A stretch of 64,000 nucleotides of DNA, taken from assembly GCA_020746835.1 (NCBI GenBank), contig JAGPNK010000004.1:372001-436000 (forward strand), read 5' to 3'. Of this stretch, positions 36,795 through 49,927 are shown in pieces (the first letter of the stretch is position 1; each line of letters starts with the position of its first letter). This stretch comes from Stachybotrys elegans (taxonomy: Eukaryota > Ascomycota > Sordariomycetes > Hypocreales > Stachybotryaceae). Both the position numbers and the translations under genes were made by a program. The notes beneath the pieces were generated by a model, which was given only the letters and a program-made list of their open reading frames with translations, did not search any database and was not told the DNA's origin.

Positions 36795-37273
36795 CCTACG
36801 CAGGAGAAATCCCGCTTGGAACTTATAATTTATAGGATAGACATGATATATAGCAGTCGACAAGTAGATGTCGAATTTACCTGTCAGTTGATGTGGTAGA
36901 ATCCACCGAAATAGAACCTCTGAATATTTGCAGCCTTAACCGACATCTGCTCGCGGGATGCCCTCACCAAGAAACCACCACGGCGTGACATGTAGAAACA
37001 CGAAGCGCACATAAAAAGGGGGAGAGCAAGGAATCATCTATTGGACTATATCTTTCTCTAGGCAGTCCAGCCATCGGTTGAAACCCAGAAAACGACTTGA
37101 GCACATCGTTTAACACAACCTCGAGTTCATGGATGCGGGATTTCACGTTTGTGTGCCCGAATAGGATAAAGACCAGCGGCTTCCAGGAGGCCCTTTTCTG
37201 ACAATACAGACAGTATCAAATCAATAGATTATAGATAGATACATGGATGCCATTTGAAGTTGAAGTTCTTCCA
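36795..37273. other. Convergent spacer with dispersed repeat
   Basis: Between the 3' ends of the BBE oxidase and the next P450. It carries copy B of the dispersed repeat at 37138-37202; nothing else recognised. Confidence 0.5.
37138..37202 (+). repeat. Dispersed spacer repeat, copy B
   Basis: A 65-bp match to copy A (30851-30916), same orientation, also in a convergent 3' spacer. Shared blocks: GTGTGCCC, TAGGATA, GACCAGC, TTCCA, AGGC. Confidence 0.65.
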
Positions 37274-39060
37274 CTATAACAAGTCCCCTTTAACCCTACT
37301 CAGTCGGACCTTGTATGAATCAAGCATCCGATTGTGATAGTTGGGATGAACCATGGTAACAGCAGAGGCTGTATCCAAATGAAAATCAAATTTCTTGACC
37401 ATTTCCAGCACGGCTACCTTGAGCGACATCATAGCCAAGGGCTTGCCAAGGCACCCGCGAGGTCCATATCCAAAGGCGGCCCAGGCTTGAGGGTCGGCGG
37501 CAGGGGTTCCATCCAGAGTATCCCAACGCTCCAAGTGGAACTCGTCCGCATCATCGCCCCAGATAGCGGGGTGCATGGACAAGACGGCCGGAACAGGGAC
37601 AATGACGGTGCCTTTTGGGATAACGAGGTTAAGTGCCTTGCTTGGAATGTCTGCCGTTGTCTGCCGGGGTATGCCTGCGACGGGGCAGTGAACACGCAAA
37701 AGCTCTTTTATGAAGCAATCAAGCAACCGGTGGTTGGACACATCATCGAACGAGGGTTCCTCTGGAAGCGTTTTCAGTCCCTGTCGAAGCCGAAGAGTAA
37801 TGTCAGGGTGAGTAGCGAGAGCTCGCATAGCCCAGGCCAAAGCCGTCGCCGTTGTTTCATGGCCGGTGGCGAGATAATGCATTCCTTGCTCAACGAGGTA
37901 CGCTTCTATCTCGTTGTGGCTACGCCCGCTCTGGAGCTGTTTGCGAGCGATGAAGGTGAGAAGATCGTCTCTGTCAGAGGCCATGCTGTTCCATTCCTTA
38001 TCGTCCAAAACCTCGCCGCTCAGGTTGGCGATGCGCTCCCGGACGATAGTAGTGATCAAGGCACGTAGCCGCCCAGTGGCCTCACTCAATACCTTGTTGG
38101 CTTTGAGAGGCAGCCACCGGACTGGTATCAAGGTATCGATGGCTTGAAGGACAAGCCCTGAGCTGGTAGGGTCAAATATGTCCTCATAACATTCCAGGAT
38201 GGTGTTGGAGGGATCGAAGTGCTGCAAGTCTAGGCCAAAACCAAATACACCGATAACCCTCAGTGCAAAGATAGAGGCGGCTTTCTTGACTTTGGTTGCC
38301 AGCAATATGTCTTAGCAGAGTAATGCAGATATTTGACCGCGAGGGTGTAGTCAACATACCCTCAACAAGATATTCGTCCCCACTTCCTGTCGATTCATCA
38401 GCGCCTAATTCCTCCGCCCGCTCCAATGCAAGGGTTTTAGTGAGCGGGTAGAACTTTCGAACATTGCTGGTCTGTAGGAAACCTGGGAGTCCCAGTCAGT
38501 CTCGCTGAATGTAACCATCTAACCACATTCTCACCTCCAACTTCGTTCCGCTGCTTGGTGTGCGCTTCGCCACTCGCAAGAGCCAGTCCGTCTCCTATAA
38601 TGGCTAGCAAAGCCTTACGAAAAGCATACGTGGGCTTCATAACGCTAGAGCTCTGAGTCAGGACCTCGCGATAGAAGTCAAGACTGTTTACAAGTAGGCA
38701 TTCAGTATGGCCCATGCCGAGAAATCGGATGGCTTTGGCTTGTGGCCATTGTCTTGACCAAGTCTTGTACGGCTCTTCGGGCGATCCTGCAAGAAGCTGG
38801 TTGATGCTTTGGCCAACCAGAATGTGGTGATTCTAGAATTCAGAACAAGCTATCATTAGATATCAGGAAAGGGGGAGGCTGAACAAGGCCTAACATACGT
38901 TCGGTCCAGGGAGGCTGCGGAGAGGGGAGTTGGCATTTCGTCCAATGGTTGTCCGATATATCACTTGGACGAGAATAAGAACCGCAGCTACTCCAAAAGC
39001 CAAGGCTGCAGCAAACCTGCCAGCGAAGTGGGATAAAAGCTGTGAATCCTGATGCGCCAT
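37274..39060 (-). CDS. Cytochrome P450
   Basis: Four exons, 39060-38899, 38832-38535, 38482-38360 and 38310-37274 (introns of 49-66 bp), give 539 residues. The N-terminal anchor (FAAALAFGVAAVLILVQVIY) is followed by a PLRSLPGP hinge. Then come the I-helix ATGHETTATALAW, ELLRVHCP of the K-helix, FHLERW, and the haem loop FGYGPRGCLGK. All core residues (Glu/Arg of ExxR, haem Cys) are present. The third intron is placed at CTAAG; other nearby acceptors break the frame. It is an ER-bound monooxygenase, and its 5' end faces the terpene synthase gene across 800 bp. That arrangement suggests shared control and oxidation of the terpene skeleton, which is inference. Confidence 0.92.
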
Positions 39061-39860
39061 GATCTAGCGTTGGGTTCGCCCGGCTGAGACGCAATAAAGA
39101 GAAAGGGTGTTGAACGAGCACTAGTACAATGCGTCCATCAAGAGCATGGGAAGCTGTATTAGAGGGACTAGCATTTATATCGCATTCAAACCCCCCAGCC
39201 ATCATATGATCGAGATCCTGTGCCCGAAGGAGAAAGAAATCAGCGGCTCTAATTGTAATATTCAGGGATGGCTGACGCTGACAAGCGGCTTATCGAGCAA
39301 ATACATGCGCCAAGAATAGATAGCGACTCCTATTTCTCATCTCATCCTGGAATGAGAAGCTCAAAGAGCAGAATTGTGCATGGCAGACATACTGGAGAGG
39401 CAAGATGCCTTCGTTTGCCTGCTCGGCGTGCAGCCAGCAATCCTGGGGTCAGCCAAATTGGGCAATAAATTGGTCATGAGCCCTTAAAATTTAACTGGGG
39501 TGGACGATGATCAGGAGTCAAGTGACTCTGAATGAGCAGGTCGGATACATAGGAGGAGTCAGCGAGCATAAACGAGTAAACGAGCGATAAGGCTGCACAC
39601 TGCAGGAGTCAGACAACGAATACGAAAGCGGAATACCCTAGTAATGGTGCTGAAGGGTCTTATAATGGTGTACTATGAAAAGGTCAGCCGCTACATGGCA
39701 ATGAGGGAATTGCGGATTCTGTGCCTGATAGCATATAAACTCGATGGCCTCGAAGATGCCACTTCTCACCTATACCAGCAGTGCCTCGCGCGTATATTCG
39801 CCCATCTTAGTGCAAGAGCCTTCAGCACAGGAGAATACTGTATTTAATCAGTTTCATACC
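39061..39860. promoter_or_regulatory. Divergent promoter, P450/terpene synthase
   Basis: 800 bp between divergent starts. Short fragments near 39215 and 39714 share GTGCC-centred words with the dispersed repeat but are too short to call. Chance frames in it show no domain. Confidence 0.4.
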
Positions 39861-41036
39861 ATGGCTTCCGAGACTGTTCTCCTTCCGGACCTCTTGGCTC
39901 GTTGGCCTTGGCCTCGACAAATCAACCCAAAAGGCCGAAGTGCTGCAATACTGTCATCAAATTGGCTGCAAAGCTTCAAGCCCTTCAAATCATCAGAGGC
40001 ACAGTTGGCATTTGATCAATGTGATTTTGGCCTGCTTGCTTCCTTAGCTTATCCCACGCTGAGCTTTGGTCTGTCAATCGATGCGGAACTTCACAACGTG
40101 CGCTGGGAACGATTATGCTAATAGCCTTTGCAGAAGGGGTGCTTACCGGTTGCGATCTTATGAACTTATTCTTCGTTCTTGATGAGCATTCCGACAAATT
40201 CTCAGGCCCCATGGCCAGAGAATCCCTGGACGCCGTCAAGGCCGTTTTTCAAGGCAAGCTTCGCACCTCACGGGAACTGGAGTGGGTTGGCGCCACGATT
40301 GCTCGGGAGTATGTGATTCCAAGTTCAAAGAGTACGTATCTTGAAGTCGCAGGAGCTGACATGTCCGATCATAGCTTTTGGTCCCGAGCTCAGAAACACG
40401 GTAACCAATACTTTGAAGACTACTTCACAGAAACCTTCATCGAATATCTTGATGCAGTTGTCGATGAGGCTGCGGACCGGACCCTTAAACACGTCCGTAA
40501 TGTCGTGGATTTCCTCAGCCTTAGACGCAGAACAATTGGTGCCCGCCCCTCCTTTGCGCTATTGTTATTGCTGCCTGGAATGAATCAGTCGGTGATTGAA
40601 AATCCCATCATCAGGAGACTAGAACATCTTTGTATAGACATGCTCTGTCTTGGAAATGTAAGTTCAAGACCAGTCTCCATTTATCGATCAAGATCTAAGA
40701 TATGGGACCTTCTAGGATGTTGTATCCTACGCCAGGGAGATTGAAAGTGGCAACGCCGATCATAACATCATTACCGTTGCTTGCCATGAGTATGGCTTCA
40801 ATACTTCTCAATCTTTCCACTTTGCCGCTGAGATGAGTGCGCAGCGAGAGAAAGAGTTCATCGCTCTAACGTCACTCCTCGCAGTTAATTCACCAGAATG
40901 GCACTACGCGGAGTGTTTGGGAAACTGGGTGAGAGCTAACGATCAATGGAGCTATGAGAGTGCAAGATATTTTGGAGATAGGGGCCTCGAAGTTATGAAA
41001 ACCCGCAGAGCCATAGTCAGGAGGCTTACGCAGTAA
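39861..41036 (+). CDS. Class I terpene synthase (probable sesquiterpene cyclase)
   Basis: Exons 39861-40068, 40134-40657 and 40716-41036 (introns of 65 and 58 bp) give 350 residues, the normal size of microbial sesquiterpene synthases. The aspartate-rich motif reads DLMNLFFVLDEHSD, with Asp/Glu at about 86-90. The NSE triad is NDVVSYAREIE (Asn 244, Ser 248, Glu 252) and is completed only by removing the second intron. The C-terminal WSYESARYF supplies the conserved Arg-Tyr pair. All metal-binding residues are intact, so ionisation of a prenyl diphosphate, most likely farnesyl diphosphate, is expected in the cytosol; the product cannot be predicted. A GTACGT donor at 40332 was not used because removing the 43-bp segment breaks the frame. 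The gene is divergent from a P450 and tail-to-tail with the HR-PKS. Confidence 0.93.
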
Positions 41037-41242
41037 GTAAATTATGGTACAGGTCACTTTGTCAAGAGATGGAGCTGGACGTTCGCTCCATTATATGTGC
41101 GTTGTTGTACAGATGTTGTTGTTGGTTATTGGAGGAAATCAGAGTCAGTGGTCATTTTGGGCTTAAAACATAAAATTGAAACTGTCATTAGAAACTGATC
41201 AAACAAATCATCGTAATCTAAACATCTATAATCATACCAACA

Positions 41243-44200
41243 CTATGTTGGCTTCAAAGCAGCCGGGATCAGCTTACTCTTCGTCGATGCTGCCTTAGCC
41301 AGCAGGTTAATCGACTTGGCCTGGGTTATCTCGAAGATGGAAATGTCAGTCTGCACTGCCATGGCCAGCCAGTTTCGCAATTCCACTGCCACCAGAGAGT
41401 CCACGCCGTAGTGTGCCATTGAAGCAGCTGGGTTCACGTCGTCATCTCCGAGACCAAACATGCGGGCCAGCTTGTACGTCATGGCCTCGCACACTCGGCC
41501 GAGTGCTTCCTCCCACGACTCGCTCTTGTTGAGATTGTGCAGCAACTGACCAATCTTATCGCCAGCAGCCACATTGTCTCCACCCTCGTTTGATCGGTTC
41601 GATGCAGCAATGGCGGCAGTCCTTAGAGCAGCGAAGCGCATGTCGGTAGCTAGAGGGGAGTCATTGCGGGCCACAGCCTCAGGATCGGTTGAGATGCCGG
41701 TAATGAACTGGCTGCGAGCCGAAAGTCTGTCTGTCTCGCTGATGATGGCGCTCTCCACCAAGCGAAGAACAAGATCCTCGGGGAGCAAGACGAGTCCCTG
41801 TCGGGCAAGACGTTCCTCCACGCCCTCATTCTCAGCGACATAGCCTACTGAACCGACCATGCCGAGGTCGATGGAGACACCGCTAAGTCCTCGACTCCTG
41901 CGAAGCTGGGCCAAAGCGTCCTGGAAAGTGCCACCAGCAGCATAGTTGGACTGACTTGGGTTGCCGACTATGCCGACGACGGAAGAAAGCATGACAAAGA
42001 AGTCCACGTCACGGAAAGTTCGGTGAAGGTTCCAGGTTGCCTCAACCTTGGCGCTGACGGCGCTCATGTACTGCTCAGGAGACATGAGCTCAAAGATGGA
42101 ATCCTGCAATTCTGTTAGTTATCTTGTTCATTTGACAGTCTGAGCATTTACTGACCTGGAGAACCATTGCTGCTTGAATGACACCGCGGATGGGAGGCAC
42201 CTCTTGTTGTTCCAGCTCCTGCACCGTCGACTTTAAGCTCTCGGCGTTGGTAACATCAAGGTTGCGAACAACAACATTCGCTTGGCTTGACAGTTCCTCC
42301 AAGAATTCGGAGTGCTTCGAGGACTGAGCGGACCGTGAGACCAGCACAAGGTTCTTGGCTCCTCTTTCGACAAGCCTCTGGCAGACTGACCTGCCAACAC
42401 CTCCCAAACCACCTACCACAAGGTAAGAAGCATCGGCAGACAGAGTCATGCGTGGAGCGCCCTTGGTCAGTCGAACCTGGACTTCCGCGTCAAGTTCGGG
42501 AACCACCACAATCTTGCCCAGATGCTTGCCGGCCTGCATGGTTCGGAAGGCCTGCTGCAGCTGATCAATCGGGAAGTTGGTGATGGGAGTGACAGCATTG
42601 ATCTGGCCGCTGTAGAAGAGATCCATGACGGCCTTGACGACCCTTTGAAGGGTGACTGGTCGATCCCGGTTCAGGTTCAACAGATCCACTGCAAAGAACG
42701 AGACGCTTTGCACGAAGGGTGCCATCTGAAGACGCGAGTTCTGCTCAAAATCACGCTTTCCGATTTCCACAAAACGACCAAAGGGGGCAAGGCAGGTCCA
42801 TGTCTCATGGAGCAACTCTCCAGCCAACGAGTTGAGAACAATGTCGACACCCCGGCCATTGGTTCTGCGTCGGATGTTGTCGCCAAAGGACGTGTCTCTG
42901 CTGGAGAAGATGTTTTCGGCCGGGACGCCGTACTGACTCATGACAAGCTCCTTTCTCTTGGCGGATCCAACCGTGGCAAAGACAGTGGCGCCAGCTCGTT
43001 GGGCGAGCATCACCGCAGCCTGTCCCACAGCTCCAGCCGCGGAATGAATCAGGATTGTGTCGCCTTCTTGGATCTGGGCCAGTGTGTGAAGAGAATAGTA
43101 GGCCGTAGCGAAAACGAGGAGGACGGAAGCAGCAACCTCAAACGTCATCTCGTTGGGGATGACGGCAATGCCGCGCCAGTCTGCGCGCACGCGAGTGGCC
43201 CAGTGACCTCTGAGGAGGGCAATGACACGGTCTCCTGGCTTCAGGTTTGATGCAACAGCCGCGTTGGATCCCAGGCGAGTGACAATTCCACTGCATTCGA
43301 ATCCCATGACAGACGTGTCCAGCTGTCCCATGGCCACCATGACATCTCGGAAGTTGAGGCCAAACGCACGAGGTTGGATCTCAACTTCATCGGGGCCCAA
43401 TGGATCGCTGACGGAGCTGTCTGGATAGAAAATTAGGCTGTCGAGCATGCCAACAGACGCAACACCAAGGCGAACAGGATGATCCGCATCGTGGAACTTC
43501 AGGCTCTCGTCAGATGTTGTTTCCAGATCGATTCGGCTCGTGTACTCCTTTGCCTTTGCGCTATCATCCACCGTCACTCTGGGGACGAGAATCTGGGCGC
43601 CTCGAGACACGTACTCCGTATCCACGGAAGCATTCGGGACAGATGGGTCGAAGGCTGCCGTCGCGACTCGGGTTATGGCGTCGATATCAGTAGCACTCAG
43701 TCCACCCTCATGTTCTTCAAGGTCGAGAGTCACGTATCTCTTGGTCCTGTCCTCAGTCCTCAGGGTTCGCAAGAATCCAGTGGAAAGCGCGGAAGCAGGG
43801 TTGGTGCACTCCAAAGCACCGCCACGAGAAATCCACAGAAGACCTTGGCTTGCCGTCACCTTCTTGATGGCCTGAAACTCCGAGGCGGTGGGCGAGACCA
43901 GGATCGACTTGGATGCGGTATCCACCAAAACGCAAATCTTGTCCTCAACATTGCTGTCGACGATGTCTGCCAACGATACGAACTCAACGGATCCGAAAGT
44001 AGCCTGATTCTTGAGAGAAGCGACCAGAGCAAGGGATTCATTGGCGGCTGTCTCTTGCGTGCTCACAACCACAACCTGGCCAGCTTGCTCAGACCCGGCT
44101 GATTCGGCTGGCAGGGCAGTAGAAACCAGAAGGTTCATGACATGCTCCTGCGGATCTTCGGAGTCCGGAATGTTCATGTCAAGGCCACTGAAGTTGGTGC

Positions 44201-47200
44201 GTCCCAGGACCGTCTGCCAGAACGGAACGGACAGGGAGGGAGAGTTGTATCGCTCAGGCTCCTCGCTCAACCACCAGCCCGGAAGCGATCCAAAGATCAA
44301 GGAGATATCCCAGGTATCATGCGTCGTCTCCACCATCAGAAGGCGGCCGCCGGGCTTGAGCATTCTGTGCACATTGCGCATCGTGTTGTCCATGTTCTTG
44401 GTCGCGTGCAGTACCTGGCATGCAACAACGACATCGTAGGTGCCCTCCTCGAAGCCTTGAGCTGACGGGTCCGATTCAATGTCAAGCGAGTTGTACTTGA
44501 CAAGGTCGCCCCATGCGCGGAATCTCTCCTTTGCGTGGTCGAGGAAGTTGCCGGAAACATCCGTAAAGTCGTACTGAGAGAATCGTGGAGCCGAGCCGTT
44601 ATTGCCGCCCAGAATGTCCAGAACATATTGAGTGCAACCGCCGGTTCCAGCACCAATCTCAAGGATCTTGGCCCCTGGAGTCTTGTGTGCAACGAGATCC
44701 ATCATCTGCTGCATCTGTTGGTATGTACGTCCGATGCGCAGAGCACCTTGGTAGTATCGCGAGAGGAGATCATCCTGGATCATCACCTCCAGCGGCTGAA
44801 TCTCTCGACGAAGGATTCCAGCAAGGTTACGGCCAATACGACAAACCAGCTCACCATCAATGGTATCGGCGGCCACGCGAGTGTATAGCTCGTCTCTCTG
44901 GGCAGGCGTGCTGTCGCTCCAAGCCTGATCCAGACGAGGGTTGGCATTGGCTACCTCTTCCTTCATCCACGCAATGTACTTGTGGTGATGCTGTGCCAAC
45001 TTCGATTCGTCGAGTTGAGGTTCGATTTGAAGTGCTTCTCTGATGAAGAAGTAGCAGGCTTGCTTGAGCTCCCGCACGTTGTTGACCTCTTCTTCGTCAG
45101 GGACGAGCTTCAACTTCTCCGCGAATGCGTCGAGGCTTGTCAGCGAGGCATCTTCCGCCCAGCGAGTCTGCATCAAGGTGTTGACGCCCAATGGACCCTC
45201 TGATTCCTGCTCATCGGTGACGGCGCTGCTCATGGCAAGCGCTTTGCAGAACAGGCCATTTACACGAATGAGATTGTTGGAGCCGGAGGCCCGGGTCTCG
45301 ACAGACGCGTAGAAACCATCATTGGCCTTCTTGACCGTCTTGGAAATGGCCAACATCTCCTTGCCTGCGGTAAGTGATGCCATCTCTGCTGCGATTTGGA
45401 TGTGCTTGATGAATCTAGGAACCATGGCCGTGTTTTGAAGATGGCCTGATCCCTGCAGAGATGTGTAGGCGGCTACAATCACCGAGTCCAGAGTCGTGGG
45501 ATGCACGATATGGGGCTGCTCAACACCAGACGGCATGGTGGCGGCCGAGTCGGCAATCTTAATCACAGAGACTGACTCTTCCTTGCCCTTCTTGAGCTCG
45601 ATGCTGTTGAGGTTTCTGAAGATGTCTCCGTGGTAGATGCCTACGTTGCGGAAGGTCGAAAAGATGGAGTCAGGCTCAATAGCGACCAGGTCCTCACTGG
45701 AGTCTGGCTCCTCGGTCGATTCCACGGTGCTGTCCTGGGATGTGGCAGCAATAAGTCCGCTGCAATGCTCTGTCCAGGTCTGGCCAGACTCATCCACGGA
45801 AGAGATGGAGAACTTGGACCACTCCTTGAGACCCAGGGTCTTGGATTCGGCTTCTTGAAGAGTGATGACAACCTCCACACCATCAGCTGTCTCGGGAATG
45901 ACCAAGGCCGCCTTGATATCAACGTCCCTGAGCTCCAAATGGGTAAAGGGAGTGCCATCTCTCACGGCGACTTGCTTCATCGCCTCTATGGCCATGCTGA
46001 TGTAACCTGCTCCAGGATAGACAATGTCTGATTGTACCTTGTGGTCTCGAACCCAGGGAATATCAGCGACGCGAATGAAGTGGCGCCAGGTTGGGCTTCG
46101 CGGCGTAGCGCCCAGGAGCATCGATCCGAGCAGGTCGTGCTTGGGGTTCTCCCTGTTGCGGTGCATCTTGTTGATGCGCGACTCGTACCAGTGGCGAGTC
46201 TCGTGGTTCCACACATACGTAGGAAGATCGGTAAGCACCTTGGGCGTCAGGGCGCTCATGCTCAGGTGGCTGGGGCTGGGGAAGTTGACAGCCTCAAGGT
46301 CGACTGGGCATCCCTTTGCTGCGAGCGTAGCCGCCAGGGTCTGCATGGTCTGGACCGCACTCTTGCCGCGCGTCAGGCACGAGGCATAACCAACGTTGAG
46401 ATGGCTAAGCTCGGGAAGCTGGAGAGACTGGCGAATAGGTCCGGCCAAAGCTCCGTGGGCACCGACTTCCACCAGAATATCCACCTGGTCCTGGCCTTCT
46501 CCCACGAGCAGCTCGCGGAGTGCATCCACAAAGAGCACAGGCTGCACCATGTTGTCCACCCAGTGCTGGGGGCCGAGCGTGGAGGCATCAAGCACACGCT
46601 TTCCAGATACGGGCGACGTGTAGATGATGGAGTTATCAGCGAACGGCCTCGTCTCGCACAGGACACTCTTGAGAGCGCGGAGATAGTCGGCGGCGACTGG
46701 CAACATGTGGTGAGAGTGATATGCGACAGGAACCTTGAGCGGGCGGACGAAGAGGCTCTTGTCTCTCACAATCTGCTCAACCTTGGCTACGGATTCCTGG
46801 TCGCCCGAGATGGTGACACTGGAGGGCGAGTTGACACAAGCGACCACAACGGTAGATGACAAGCCGGCATCTTCAATGAGAGCCTCGGCCTCTTTGCGGC
46901 TGCACCCAGCGGCAATCATGGTGCCCTTGTAGTGGCTCTTACTCTGCAGAGCAGCCAGGAAGTTTCCTCGGGCGAACACAATGGCCATGGCCTCGGCGAG
47001 GGTAACGACGCCAGCAGCGTATGCTGCGGCAATCTCACCGCTGGAGTGGCTTGTTACTCCGACGGGGGTGATTCCCCAGCTTTTGAGAAGTCGCACCAGA
47101 CCGATCTGAACAGCGATGCACATGGGTGGACTCAGGACGACGTCGTTGACACGACTCTCCTCTTGCGGCTTCAGCAGCTCATCTATTCCAAAGTTAGCTC

Positions 47201-49396
47201 TGGCAAAAAGGTTTGCGCGGTTGTCTTACCAACGAGGGACCATTCGCAGTCCATGCTCTCCAGGATCCTGTCGGCTTCGTAGATGGTGTCGCCAAAGACT
47301 GGGTAGGTTGCGATGAGCTCGCGGCCCATGGCATACCATTGTGCGCCCTGACCCGTGAAGACAAATCCGACACGGGGTGAGTCTGAAGAGCGGATGGGCT
47401 GGGGCAGATCGTTCTTGAGGATATCCATGACTTCCTGTGGGCTGCTTGCCGTGAAGCCGACGCTCCACGGGAATCGGGAGCGGCGTTCATTGAGCGTGAA
47501 GGCGAGGTTGTCAAGCAGGGTCTCATCGGCCTGGTCGACGCCGCTCAAGTAGTTGTACAGGTTGTCAGCGGTGGCTTTCAGGTTAGCCTCTTGCTTGGCC
47601 GAGAGCATAAATACTCGCGACAGTAGTCGGGCGGGTTCTACTCCCACATTGAGCGACGTGGCGTCGCTGTCAATAACCTTTCTGGGAAGCACGCTGTCTT
47701 CGCTCCCAGCGGAGCTGACACCGGAGCTGGTCGGTTGCTCAAGCAAGTCCCAGTTGACCAAGGCATCTAGGTTGAGAGGAACCGTCAAGGACTTCTCTGG
47801 GTTCCATGCCTCAACAATGACATGCGCGTTGGCGCCACCGTATCCGAAGTTGCTGACGGACGCACGTCGCACTTCTCCGGCGGGCCACTTCTCGAGCTGG
47901 CGTGGAATCTGCGTGGCACGTTAGTATGCATTCAAGAAGTAGAGAATGCGAGATACTCACAGCGAGATTCCAGTCGTCCAAGGGTATCTTGGCATTGGCT
48001 TTCTCAAAGTTGATGCTGGGTGGGATGTATCCCTTGTCCACTGCCATGGCCACCTTGATAATGGCAGCAAGTCCGCTGGTAGTTTCCAAATGGCCAATGT
48101 TGGTCTTGACGGAACCAACGTAAAGGGGACTTGTGTGGTGCTTCGCGAGGGCGCGCGAAATCGCAGCCGCTTCCACAACATCACCAGCCTGCGTGCCGGT
48201 TCCGTGAGCCTCGACGTAGGACGTCTCAGCAGGGTCTAGGCCAGCCTTGGCATAGCAGGCTTGAATGAGACGCTCCTGGGCGTCCTGGCTTGGGGAAGTG
48301 ATAGTTTGCGTCTTGCCGTCCTGGTTCAGTGCCGTTTGACGGATGAGCGCACGGATGGGATCACCATCGCGGATAGCTGCGCTGAGGGGCTTAAGAAGGA
48401 GTGCTGCGACACCTTCGCCACGACCGTAACCACAAGCGCGGTGATCAAAAGCGTAGCTTCGGCCGTCGGAACTCAGAAATCTGCATCATTCGGCATGGTT
48501 AGACATCTGGGTACTTTATATCCGTTGATGGGAAACTTACCCTAAGCTCGACCACAAGACAAAGAGATCAGGGTTGAGAATGAGGTTTGCGGCCGCAACA
48601 AGCGCCATCTCAGAATCGCCAGTCTTCAAACTTTGGCACGCCTGGTGAAGAGCTACCAGTCCGGTCGAGCATCCCGTGTCAACGGTCATGCTGGGCCCCC
48701 GCAGGTCGTAGAAATGGGAGATACGGTTTGACATCATGGTAGATCCATTGCCAGTCATTGTGAAGACTGGCAGCGTCTCGGGATCCCTCATCAATCCGTC
48801 CATGTAATCTCTGTAAAATGCGCCCGTGAAGACGGCCGTCTCGGTTCCTGCAATCTTGTCCAGCCCAAGACCGGCTGTCGTTGATCAGATTAGCCATGAC
48901 CATCTCGAATGGGTTTTGCAAGGTCGTCATACCGTTCTCAAACGCCTCATAAGCAATCTCAAGAAGCAAGCGACACTGTGGATCCATAGTCTATCACACG
49001 GGCTGTTAGTTTGAATGCGGCTCAATCCCTGTGTATACATGCCCAGGGCGCTGTAATGACTTACCGAGGCAGCCTCAGGTGTGAGATTGAAGAATGGGGC
49101 GTCAAAGAGACCAACATCCTCCTTCAGAAAGTGACCCCCGGTAACATTCATCTATTCACATAAGCGTGTTAGGACTCAGCAAATAATGACTAGACTACAC
49201 AACTCACGGTAGATTGGTTTCGATGGTTGGCATGGTGAAAGGCATCTGCGTCAAACCTCTCACGGGGTATCTCGCTCCAGGCGCTGCGGCCCCTTGCACA
49301 AAGATCCCACAAATCTTCAGGGTTACTGACTCCGCCAGGGAGGCGGCAGCTCATGCCAATGATGGCGATGGGCTCGTTGGACTGATCGTATGCCAT
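41243..49396 (-). CDS. Highly reducing PKS (KS-AT-DH-MT-ER-KR-ACP)
   Basis: Eight exons: 49396-49208, 49151-49065, 48990-48933, 48874-48541, 48480-47961, 47908-47230, 47182-42156 and 42103-41243. They join in frame to 2584 residues. Six of the seven introns fall in the KS-AT part. Landmarks: [10 protein letters not shown] (Cys about 180) with VEAHGTGT and NIGHLE; AT SHSSGE (about 669); [18 protein letters not shown] (about 1003); C-methyltransferase [10 protein letters not shown] (about 1466). The ER has an intact nucleotide loop HSAAGAVGQ (about 2003). KR is VVGGLGGVG (about 2216) with the SNYAAGG tyrosine. The terminal ACP is GVDSLVA (about 2533). No release domain follows, so another enzyme must offload the chain. 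The full reductive set predicts a saturated or partly reduced, methyl-branched fatty-acid-like chain. The divergent BAHD-type acyltransferase is the obvious candidate for offloading. Confidence 0.96.
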
Positions 49397-49927
49397 GATG
49401 GGGTATGTTGAATGGTGAATGAATGATGATGATGGTGAAGGAGAAGTTGAGTGGCAGCCGATATTCCTTTATCTTGTCATGTCCTTGAGCTCCTCAGCTA
49501 TATGCACCATGATTGTCTGGATATAGTCGACAATCCTACCCGCACATCAAGCTGCCCAAGCCGATGTTCCCTCTTCCGTTCGGCTTACTTCTCGGACACT
49601 CGGCTTACCTGCGACTCGCGTCAGAACAATGCCCGAGTTCTAGTCGCAGTTTCCATTTTTGACAGACGGACAAATCGGAAGACTGGACGATGGACGGAGA
49701 CTTAAAATGGTGGTCAATCGGACACTTGCCGAAAGTGCTCGCACCCTAACCAAGTTGGGCTGGACCCTGCGGCTGTTGCGAAGCCCTGTAATTCCGTAAG
49801 TATGACTTGTAGACAGGGCAGATCAGCTGTGATTTGGAGGCTTTGAGGAATAGACGACAATTGATTGACATCTTCAACCAACAACAACAGCAGCAATACC
49901 CACAATCTCTCAAACATCATCATCATC
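49397..49927. promoter_or_regulatory. Shared promoter of HR-PKS and acyltransferase
   Basis: 531 bp between two divergent ATGs. The octamer TCGGACAC occurs at 49592-49599 and 49718-49725; the second lies inside a TCGG-N7-CCGA dyad (49718-49732). A CAT/CAAC-rich 5' leader precedes the acyltransferase ATG. Such a short shared promoter should co-express both genes. Confidence 0.55.

Noticed and set aside
40332..40374. Possible 43-bp intron in the terpene synthase (GTACGT donor, TAG acceptor)
   Set aside because: Its removal shifts the frame; the read-through sequence continues into conserved sequence.
42522..43250. 242-codon frame antisense to the HR-PKS ER/KR region
   Set aside because: A shadow of the PKS coding frame without any family motif.
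48804..48990. Apparent frameshift in the HR-PKS ketosynthase
   Set aside because: A 58-bp GT-AG intron (48932-48875) restores the family sequence, so the gene is intact.
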